Below, piece by piece: positions 7,184 to 16,600 of a DNA stretch of 50,233 nucleotides (position 1 is the stretch's first letter; each line of letters begins with the position of its first letter). Both the position numbers and the translations under genes were made by a program. Under the pieces are notes generated by a model that was not told the origin of the DNA, ran no database searches, and saw only the letters and a program-made list of their open reading frames with translations. Origin of the DNA: Clostridia bacterium (GTDB lineage Bacteria; Bacillota; Clostridia; Oscillospirales; CAG-272); assembly GCA_017473865.1 (NCBI GenBank), contig JAFUJB010000010.1:1-50233 (forward strand). Reading direction: 5' to 3'.

Positions 7184-9168
7184 ATCGCGTCTACCTCCGC
7201 CATAATTTGTGTATTCATAAATCCGTTCAAGTCCATAGCTCCCGAAGGACAAGCGACCGTACAAGCGCCGCATCCCTGACATACTGCAGGATTTACAACG
7301 GCTACTCTTCTTGTCTTAACGGTTCTGTTGGGACCGGGGAATTCTTTGTCTTCATAGCTGATAGCACCGTAAGGACATACTCTTTCACAGCTTGAACAGC
7401 CGTTACACATAAGCTGATTTGAGCTTGCAACACAAGGGTTACCCATAAGCTTATTCTTCTGAAGCAGTCCGATAACTTTAGAAGCTGCCGCGCCTGCCTG
7501 AGAAACTGTTTCGGGAATATCCTTGGGGCCCTGACAGGTTCCGGAAAGAAATACGCCTGCCGTAGGACTTTCAACGGGACGAAGCTTGGGATGAGCTTCG
7601 GTAAAGAAGTCGTTTGTATCCATACTTGCAGTAAGCATTGTCGCTAACGGTCTTGCCGACTTGTCGGGTTCAATTGCCGCCGCAAGAACAACTAAGTCTG
7701 CATCAATATTTATCTGCTTATTTGCAATAAGGTCTGACGCGCGTACCTTAAGCTTGTCGCCCTCGGGTGTAATCTTTCCGACCATACCCTTAACGTAGTT
7801 TACTCCGTATTCTTCGACGGCTCTTCTCTGGAACTCGTCAAAGTTCTTACCGGGTGTTCTTACGTCTATGTAGAATACCGTTACTTCTGTATCGGGATAC
7901 TTATCTCTTGTAAGCATAGCATGTTTTGCCGTGTACATACAGCATATCTTCGAACAATATTCCTTGCCCTTTTCAGCGCAAGCCGAGCAACGCGAGCCAA
8001 CACACTGTACAAATACTATCTTTTGAGGATGCTTACCGTCGGAAGGACGAAGCAGCTTACCTGCAGTAGGTCCTGCCGCGTTTGTAAGTCTTTCAAATTC
8101 AAGAGAAGTAATTACGTCTTTTGACTGACTGTAAGCAAACTCATCGAACTTATCCATCGAAATAGGCTCAAATCCCGTCGCAACAACGATAGCGCCGTAC
8201 TTTTCTTCAATAATTTCGTCTTTCTGCTTATAGTCGATAGCACCCGCCGCACAGAATTTTGAACATACTCCGCACTTGCCGTTTTTGAGCATATTACAGT
8301 AATCGGGGTCAATAGTTGCAACCTTCGGTACTGCCTGCGCGAAAGGAATGTATATCGCGCGTCTGTTGTCCATACCCAAGTTAAATTCGTTGGGAACTTT
8401 TTTCTGAGGACACTTTTCGATACAAGCTCCGCAACCCGTACATTTCGTTTCGTCAACAAAACGTGCTCTCTTTTTAATCTTTACGTTGAAATTACCGACA
8501 AAGCCTTTAACTTCTTCAACGTCGCTATACGAGAATATTCTTATATTTTCGTTCTGAGCAACGTCAACCATCTTAGGTGTAAGAATACAAGCCGCACAGT
8601 CAAGCGTCGGGAAAGTCTTGTCGAGCTGAGCCATCTTACCGCCGATGGTCGCCTTTTTTTCAACTATGTCAACGGGAAATCCCGCGTCGGCAATATCAAG
8701 AGCTGTCTGAATACCCGCAATACCGCCGCCGATAACCAACGCTCTCTTTGTTACGGGCGATTCACCGGGAGTCAAAGGAGTATTAAGACTTACCTTTGCA
8801 ACCGCCGCCTTGCCGAGTATAATTGCTTTTTCAGTACCCAAAGGCATTTCTTTATGTACCCATGAGCACTGCTCACGGATGTTTGCAATTTCAACCATAT
8901 AGGGATTAAGCCCTGCCGCAGAAGCGGTCTTACGGAAGGTCGCCTCGTGCATACGGGGCGAGCACGAGCATACTACAATGCCCGTCAGGTTGTGTTCTTT
9001 TACGGCATTCTTGATCAGATCCTGACCTGCCTGCGAACACATATACTGATAGTCGGTGGAAAAGACAACGCCGGGCTCCGACTTCAAAGCCTCTGCAACG
9101 ACTTTTACGTCAACAGTTCCTGCAATATTGCTTCCGCACCAGCATACGAATACGCCAATTCTTTGCAT
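7174..9168 (-). CDS. hdrA: HdrA: FAD-containing flavin-bifurcating subunit
   Basis: 664 residues, normal length. The N-terminal HdrA Cys region (VCWCGSN, VVCSCSPRMHE) is followed by the FAD motif VIGGGIAGIQTALDIADAG near 145-163, inserted ferredoxin motifs (CTGCGACIEKCPQ and CGVCSKFCAAG), and two C-terminal motifs (CNGCSSCERVCPYG, CQGCGACTVACPSG). HdrA is the site of flavin-based electron bifurcation in heterodisulfide reductases, with ferredoxin as low-potential acceptor. It starts 15 bases after hdrC with TAAAGGAGG upstream. The Flx genes directly downstream suggest NADH as donor rather than H2 or formate. Confidence 0.93.
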   Translation of the reverse strand: MQRIGVFVCWCGSNIAGTVDVKVVAEALKSEPGVVFSTDYQYMCSQAGQDLIKNAVKEHNLTGIVVCSCSPRMHEATFRKTASAAGLNPYMVEIANIREQCSWVHKEMPLGTEKAIILGKAAVAKVSLNTPLTPGESPVTKRALVIGGGIAGIQTALDIADAGFPVDIVEKKATIGGKMAQLDKTFPTLDCAACILTPKMVDVAQNENIRIFSYSDVEEVKGFVGNFNVKIKKRARFVDETKCTGCGACIEKCPQKKVPNEFNLGMDNRRAIYIPFAQAVPKVATIDPDYCNMLKNGKCGVCSKFCAAGAIDYKQKDEIIEEKYGAIVVATGFEPISMDKFDEFAYSQSKDVITSLEFERLTNAAGPTAGKLLRPSDGKHPQKIVFVQCVGSRCSACAEKGKEYCSKICCMYTAKHAMLTRDKYPDTEVTVFYIDVRTPGKNFDEFQRRAVEEYGVNYVKGMVGKITPEGDKLKVRASDLIANKQINIDADLVVLAAAIEPDKSARPLATMLTASMDTNDFFTEAHPKLRPVESPTAGVFLSGTCQGPKDIPETVSQAGAAASKVIGLLQKNKLMGNPCVASSNQLMCNGCSSCERVCPYGAISYEDKEFPGPNRTVKTRRVAVVNPAVCQGCGACTVACPSGAMDLNGFMNTQIMAEVDAICK

Positions 9169-9183
9169 TATTCTTTTCCTCCT

Positions 9184-9570
9184 TTATTTCGTGTATTTTC
9201 TGAAAGCGCTGACTATTGCCTGCTGAGGCATATCTTCATCAAGAAGAGCGGGTACGTCATCAGCTTTCAAGTGATTGTTGTTTTGTTTTCTTATTACCGA
9301 AAGGCGAACCGCCTCAACAAGTTTTGCGGGTTCAACGCCTCTCGGGCATCTGTCGATACAAGCGAAGCAGGACAGACATTTGTAGAGAGACTCAGACTTA
9401 AGCAAAGGCTCTATATCCCCCGACTCTACCATGTATACAAACTGATGCGGATGATATTCCATTTCGTCAAATGAAGGACAAGTTGCAGTACACTTTCCGC
9501 ACTTCATACACTTTTTTGGATTGACTCCGCTCATACGGATAATTTCTTCTTTCAAATATTTGTTATCCAT
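9184..9570 (-). CDS. hdrC: HdrC: 2x[4Fe-4S] subunit
   Basis: 128 residues with two ferredoxin motifs, CMKCGKCTATCP near 17-28 and CLSCFACIDRCPRG near 65-78, the complete HdrC plan. It links HdrA to HdrB. I chose the Met at 9570 because AAAGGAG is then eight bases away; the Met at 9576 would leave only one base of spacing. It overlaps hdrB by eight bases. Confidence 0.9.
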   Translation of the reverse strand: MDNKYLKEEIIRMSGVNPKKCMKCGKCTATCPSFDEMEYHPHQFVYMVESGDIEPLLKSESLYKCLSCFACIDRCPRGVEPAKLVEAVRLSVIRKQNNNHLKADDVPALLDEDMPQQAIVSAFRKYTK

Positions 9571-10351
9571 CTGCATTCTCCTTTACCCCGAGCGCTTCAG
9601 CCAACAGCTCGGTAAAGTATACTACGGGAATATCCGCGCCGTTTTTCACAAGATTGTATTTACAAAGAGGACACGCGGTTATTATCATTTCAGCGCCCAT
9701 CGCTTTTGCATTTCTCACTATATCGTTGCTTCTTATTTTTGCAGCTTCAGGACTTTCAAGAGCTATGTAACCGCCGCAACATTCGTTTCTGTTGGCGTAT
9801 ATTACGGGGTCTCCCCCCATAGCCGAGATAAGATCTTCCATAATTCTCGGATTTTCGGGATCGTCCATCTTCATAACCGAATTAGGTCTAAGCAAAAGGC
9901 AGCCGTAATAAGCCGCAATTTTCTTACCCTGAAGAGAGTTGACAACCTTTTCTTTTACCTTATCAAATCCAATAGTATCACGCAAAAGCTCAAGATAGTG
10001 GTATACCTCCGTCTCTCCGTTATACGCATCTTCTGCCATATATCTGTTTACCTTATCGGCAAATTCTTTATCATTTTGCATAGCATAGTTAGTCTGCTTA
10101 ATAACGTTATGACAACCCGAGCACACGGTAACGAGCGGCTGGTCTTTTTTCATTGCCGCTTTGAGTGCTCTTACAGAAGACAGCTTGCTTGCGACCTCAT
10201 TTTTCGCCGTAACAAACACGCCTCCGCAACACTGCCATTCCTCTATTTCTTCCAACGTTATGCCCAATACTTCCGCGCACTTATATGAATATCTGTCAAG
10301 CTCTTTCGCCTTATTCTTCAGTGTGCAACCGGGAAAATAACTGACCTTCAT
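9563..10351 (-). CDS. hdrB: HdrB: CCG-domain catalytic subunit
   Basis: 262 residues with two full cysteine-rich (CCG) motifs: Cys9...Cys41-Cys42...CSGC (77-80), and a second set with YYGC, NECCGG and TACPLC. These bind the noncubane [4Fe-4S] clusters that reduce disulfides in HdrB. Both motifs are intact, so HdrB may still reduce a thiol/disulfide partner, or may only pass electrons on. It is the first gene of the operon, with AGGAGGG seven bases before the start. A dedicated disulfide partner such as DsrC is not encoded nearby. Confidence 0.9.
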   Translation of the reverse strand: MKVSYFPGCTLKNKAKELDRYSYKCAEVLGITLEEIEEWQCCGGVFVTAKNEVASKLSSVRALKAAMKKDQPLVTVCSGCHNVIKQTNYAMQNDKEFADKVNRYMAEDAYNGETEVYHYLELLRDTIGFDKVKEKVVNSLQGKKIAAYYGCLLLRPNSVMKMDDPENPRIMEDLISAMGGDPVIYANRNECCGGYIALESPEAAKIRSNDIVRNAKAMGAEMIITACPLCKYNLVKNGADIPVVYFTELLAEALGVKENADG

Positions 10352-10464
10352 CTATCGGCCCTCCTGTTTTGTCGAATAAACTTAAACCTATTTTTCTTAT
10401 GGTTTTTTGTTCAATCTATTATACGTGTTTTTCTTTTTTCGCACACGCATAGTTATTCTTATAT

Positions 10465-10493
10465 ATTATATCATATACAGCCAAAATAATCAA
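10465..10493 (-). promoter_or_regulatory. Predicted sigma-A promoter of the hdr-flx-frd operon
   Basis: On the minus strand TTGATT and TATAAT are separated by 17 bases. Transcription would begin near 10458 and leave a leader of about 107 bases before hdrB. The leader is AT-rich; I see no clear riboswitch. Confidence 0.6.
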
Positions 10494-10630
10494 TACTTCA
10501 TATACAGATATAATCGCGAAATTTATGTATTTTTGGACAATTTTTTTATATTAATTCAACAAAACTCCGCTTTTTTTACCCAAATAATAATATGCGGGAC
10601 TTCCCCCACACACATTACTGTTTTATTGTA

Positions 10631-10664
10631 AAAAGGGCATATAGGAAACCCTATATACCCTTTT
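10631..10664 (-). terminator. Terminator of the adhesin gene
   Basis: A 15-bp stem with one mismatch (AAAAGGGCATATAGG / CCTATATACCCTTTT) and a 3-4-base loop lies 13 bases after the adhesin stop, followed on the minus strand by TTTTTACAAT. The core belongs to the TATAGGG/TATATGGGC hairpin family seen elsewhere in this window. Confidence 0.85.
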
Positions 10665-10676
10665 CGTTATTTTTTA

Positions 10677-13600
10677 TCAGTCAGTCTCTTTCTGCTTTCT
10701 GCAGTAAACTACGGATGCTACGAAGCCTATGCCGCTCATGCACAGCAACGTAATCCACAAGCCTACTTTTGCATCAAATCCCGTCTGAGGAATGTCGGGA
10801 TCGGGAGCAACGTATGTGTTCTCAAATATGATCTCAGCAACGTTGTCCGTATTGCCCTCTTTTCTGATTATGGGTGTTGTTGCGGTAAGCTTTCCGTTTC
10901 CGTCATCGGTTACGGTAAATTCAACGATGAATTCCGTCTTATCGTAGGTTACGTATTTCTGTGTTCCGTTTTCTTCGTATACAGAGAACTTATAATTGCC
11001 TGCAGCTTTGATAACAAGCTTATCAAACACTATCTTACCGTCTTTGGTGTTCGTCGCGGTTGCAACCTCGTTGCCCTGTTCATCCTTAAGAATAAACTTG
11101 AATTCGCCGTCAAGGAGCTGACGTCCGGTAAGCTTCTTAATCGCGCTGATGGTAACATCAGTATCTTCGGGCTTGTAGGTGTTATTGAATACGACGTCTT
11201 CAACGGGTGTGTTTTCAAGCAGGTATACTACTTTTTCAACAGCCAATACTCCGTTTCTGTCAACGATCTTTATTTCAACGTTATAAATCTTATCGTCGTA
11301 TGTTACGCCTGCAACTCCGTTGTTCTTTTCAACAACCTTGTATACGTAAGTACCGGCTTTTGTAAAGTTAAGCTCAAACTTGAACAAGCCGTTTGCATCG
11401 TTCTTGGCAGTTGTGATCTCTTTGTCTCCGTCGAGAACTGCAAAGATAAATTCTTTGTCTTTGATATCACGTCCGTCAAGCTCTTTCGTAAGTTCGCCTT
11501 CTGCTCCAAGCTCAACGTCTACGTCCTTGGGAACGTATTTGTTTACAAACTTAATAGCGGGATCCTGAGCAGTACCGACTCCGATAACAGTCGCAAGAAG
11601 CTGACCGTTTGAGTTGTCGTCTGTTACTTTTACGACTACCGTATAAACGGTGGTATCGTAAGTGTAACCTGTCTTGCCGAGGTTCTTTTCGGTAATCTTG
11701 TACTCATATTCACCAAGCTTAGTATAGGTAATTGTACCAAACTGGAACGTACCCGTCGCACTGTTCTTGACTGTTGTCTGCAAAGGCAACGGAGCGCCGT
11801 TTGTTACAGCTTCAATAGTGAATTCAAACTCATCAGCCGAAAGCACCTTGTGTCCGCCCTGAAGTTCTTTGGTACCGAAAATCAACGCAGAGGTTTCTTT
11901 CGGGTTATATTTGTTTTCAAACTCAATGCCGCCCTGCTTGTTAGCTGTATTCGTAACAGCAACCGAGGTAACAAGCTTTGCATTTGCATAGTCGTCGGTA
12001 ACCGTAACCGTTACTGTATATACGTTGCCGTCGTAGGTAATGCCACCGAGTGTGCCCTGTTCTTCGCGGATAGTGTAAGTATAAACACCTCTCTGCGTGA
12101 ATGTAATCGTACCGAAATCAACCTTACCCTGAGCATCGTTCTTAACTGTTGTTTTTGCGGGCATGGGAGCATTTGCCGAGCCTTCAATTACAAAGCTAAA
12201 CATATCTGCCTTAAGGTTGAATGCGTTACCTGTCGAAGGAGTAACTACCTTTGTTACGGGGATTTCAACGGGAGCGCTTTCAGCAGAAGCATAAGTGTTT
12301 ACAAAGTTCACAGTCGCCTTGTTCTGCGCCTGACCGTTAATTTCAAGAACAAGTTTTGCATTTGCACTGTCATCGCTCGCCTTGATTACAACCGTCTTTG
12401 TCGTTGTATCGTAAGTGATGCCGTTAATGCCGCCGTCCTTTTCGGTTACGTTGAACGTATAAGTACCGATCTTGTTTACCTTAACGGTAGTTGAAGCCTT
12501 ATTGCCCTTTGTTGCAATGGTCTTCGTTACAGTATCCGTACTGCCGTTGTCAAGAGTAATTTCAATATCGCCGTTCGCGATTGCCTGTTTCGTTGCCTCG
12601 TCTGCCGCCTTGATTTCGAAATCAAACTTATCGGTAGAAAGCCACTCATCATCCTTTCTGCCTGTGAAATCTTTTGTAATTTCAATGACAGCTTCGGTCG
12701 ATTCTGCTTCGTATTTATTTATAATATTTTCGCCGCCGTAGAACTGCACGAGTGTCGCGGTAAGCGTACCGTTTCTGTCGTCATCTACACGGTATGCAGC
12801 GTAAATCGTCTGTGTGCTGTAAGTTATACCTGGAACCTTGTCAGCTGCGTCGGGTTCAACCTCGGTAATCTTCAAAACGTAGAGTCCGGCTTTTGTGAAC
12901 TCAACCTGTTCAAATACGATATCGCCGTTTGCAGCATTAAATGCAGTATTGTTAGTAATAGGTGTAATTCCGTCTGAGGGATTTGCCGAAGCAATTTCCA
13001 TCTTGAACTCGAATTCGCCTGCCTTCAAAGGCTCGCTTCTGTCGCCTTCAAGAATTTTCTTGATCAAAGGCAGAGTTACCTTTACAGGTGTGGGATCATA
13101 ATCGTTCGAGAAGCTGATTACATCAACGTTATTATAAACTCCTGCATTTTCATCATACTTCTGAGGAGTATTGACCGTCGCGGTAAGATTACCGTTCAGA
13201 TCATCCAGCACTGTAACTAAGACGCTGTATTTGCTCGTGTCGTAAGTTGTTCCGCCGACCTTGTTTGCATCGTCGGGAATCTGTTCTGTAATAATATACT
13301 GATAGCTGCCGGGCTTGGTATACGTTACGTTGTCAAGGAACTTGATTGCTCCGGCATATACGCCGTTTGTGCCGTTCGTATCTGCTGTATGAGTAACGTA
13401 TCTTTCACCGACTTTTACTCCGTTGTAATATTCAACCACTTCGAAGTAAAACTCTCCCTCAAGAAGCGTCTTGCCGGTAAGGGTCTTCGCACCTGCAACG
13501 GTAACGGGATTACCTGTAAATTTCCTTGTATAAGTGTTTACAAAGTCCGCACTGTTTCCGCCGTTGCTGTAAGTGATCGACTTAACTTCAAGATTGCCGT

Positions 13601-16600
13601 CTTTGTTTGCATCTTCAACTACTACGGTAACGATTATCTTGCTGTCATCGTATTCAACAGAAGCTCTCGTGCCTGCAACTTCAGTTACTTTGAAGCTGTA
13701 AGTTCCTGCCTTCTTAAACTGAATGGGAGCAAACGAGAATGCCTTTGCAACTCCGTCAAGGCCGTCGCTTACGCTTGCAGTCTTGTCGGAGATTTCTACG
13801 ATTCCGCTGTTGATAGCCGCCAACGTTGCATCATCGGCATAATCAATATTGAAATCGAACGTTTCACCGCTTGCCATATGTCTGCCGTTAAGCACCTTTG
13901 TACCGTTTACGGTCGCCTCAACGGGTTTGGGTGTATACGTGTTTTTAAACGTAGGAACGTGAACTCCGTCGGGATATACTACGCTAACGTTGAGAGTCGA
14001 GCCGCCGTCGATTGAAACCGTTACGTCGATTGTATATACAGTATCGTCATAGGTCATTCCGTTAACTCTGTTTGCGGGAATAACCTCTCTCATTTCGTAT
14101 CTGAACGTTACGCTTGAAGCATTCAGATCCATAAGCATCTGCTGTGTGAACGTAAGACCCGGGAACGTTACGTTGTGGCCTTCATTGGTTGTTGTTATAA
14201 CACCATTTGACGCGCCCTGAGGCATCGGAACTTTTGTAATATCAGTATTAACTACAGTACCGTTTTCAACGATACCGACAGCCTTAAGTTCAAACTCGAA
14301 CATACCTGAAACAAGCGGATTTTCACCCGAATTGTCGGTATAATCCTTCAGTGCTACGGGAACACGTACAACGTCGTCAGCAGTGTATTTGTTGATGAAC
14401 TTGATATCGTCCTCGCCTTCCTCGCCGGGATTGAGAATGATCTCGTTGTTCTGTCCGTATGTGAAGAGGGCAGTTGCATCATCTGTATAAAGCTTCTGAA
14501 TATCGGAATTCGTTACCGTTAGAGTGCCGTTTCCGTTGTCAACAACTGTTACTACCAAACGGTAAAGAGCTCTTGAATACGACATACCGGGAAGCATATC
14601 GTCGGGCTCGTCTTCATATATCGTATAACGGTATACGCCGGGAGCTTTGAACTTAATTGTGCCAAGGTCAAACGTAGCAGTGTCTCCGCCTGCTACGTCG
14701 GGCTGAGTTACAACAATACCCGTCGAAGCGTTATAACCTTCGGGAAGGGGCGCATTATTGTAAGGATTGATGAAGAACGCAAATGAATCGTTTGCTCCCC
14801 ATCCTGTTCCGGCTCTTCCGGTAAGCACCTTAGTTCCCTGTCCGACTTGGAAGGTTACTTCTTCAACACTGTAATTATTCGTAAACTTTACAACGCTTGT
14901 CTGACCGACTCCGATTGTACCCGTCGCGCCCTCGGACTGCCGTGTAAAGCCGTCAACATCGGCTTCGGTTACGGTATAAGTCGTGTCGGGAGGAAGGCTG
15001 ATAATAACTGCCTTCTGTCCTGCCCTAAGGGTTACCTTGGGATTGGACGCGGAAACCGTGCCGACACCCGCCTGACTGCCGTCAGCATTGTAAATATGAT
15101 AATCAAATTCGCCCTGCGAAACCGATGCGCCGTTAAGATCAATAGTAAATTCAAAGTCCTTGTCGGGAGCTGTAAGTCCTTCTTCTGCAGTAACCTCTTT
15201 GCTTATTTCAAGGTTGCCGCCTGCTACTAACGAGAGCTTGCCGTTGTTACCCTGGTGAACGGTAAATCTGCCGTCGTATGCATTTGTGCTGCCTTCAGCA
15301 TAACGGAACTCGGGAGCATAGAAGTCTTCTGCCGTGCCGGTCGCATTTGCAACCTTCGTGCCTTCAAACTTGAGAATTCTGTTCAAACGGGGAGAACCTT
15401 CAGCTCTGTAGAGATAGCCGTCAGCACCCGTCTTGATCTCAGTTCTGCTGAGCTGAGCACCGGTACGTGCAATGGGTGTTATTTCTACAGAAGAACCATG
15501 ATAATAAATATCTTTATAATAATAGGTTGTTGCATCGTCAATACCTTCGCTTACAGTAAGCTGCTGTGTCAACGCTTCATCCTTGTAAATCGGCATATCT
15601 TCAAGAATGTAGTAGAAGCCGTTGTTGTGCGCAGGTTCAAAATCCACCATCGCATCACCAACAGTACTGCCGTTGATAAGGTGCATGTCGGTATAACGGT
15701 TAGCGTAGAAATTGATCGAACCGTCTTCATTCGTATTGTTTTCAAGATACGTTGAAGAAAGCTTGGTTGTATCAACGTAAAATATGCCGCTGTCGCTCTT
15801 TTTGAGAATTCTCGACTGCATACCTACAGAATAAATTACTCTGCAGGGGAATGCGCCGTTATTGGTGTGTGTCTTAACCGAGCCGTCTTCGTTAAGGGTA
15901 ATCGTATTGACACGAAGCGGAATAACCGACGCGGGAATCTCAATAACAAGGGTTTCATTTCCGTCACTGTCTTTTGTAACGGTGATACGAATTTCAGCGA
16001 TATCCTGGTCACCGCCGTAAACCTCACTATGTACTTCGCCCGAGAAGGTGTACGTAGTTACGTTACCGCTTGTCGATTTTGTCTTAGCCTTGAATTCCTG
16101 ACCGGCGTAGATAATGGACTTAATGTCCTTGACTTCCATATATTCGCCGATAGGGTCTGTGAAAGTGATATATCCGCTTTCAGTAGGACTTAAGCCTTCC
16201 TTGATTTCGGTCGGAACCACGGGAACCGAGATGGCAATATCGGTTACGATATTTTCGAATACGGTGGTTACCGCACTTGCGTTGTCTGCATCATAGTAAG
16301 AATCAACGACGTTCTTCAGAGCGTCTTTGTTTGACGCAGTATAAATATCCTTCAAAGGAGACTGAGGATGTCTTAAAGTATAGTTTTCATTGCTGCCAAC
16401 CTGAACATTTGACGTTCCGTTACCATTTGCAGTCTGATTTGTATACGTCGTCCAAGCATTTACAACCGCTTTTGCCATATTGTTGTCTGCAGTCCAGTAT
16501 GCACCTGGATTAAGAGTCATATATGCAAGGTCTTTTTCGCCGGTATAGTAGCTGGATCCCCAGCCGCTAGATCTGTTCGAAAGTCCTGAAATACCCATAC

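Noticed and set aside
10540-10565. Rex-type operator upstream of the redox operon
   Set aside because: Only one half-site (TTGTTGAATT) resembles the Rex box, and it lies upstream of the best promoter without a matching second half.
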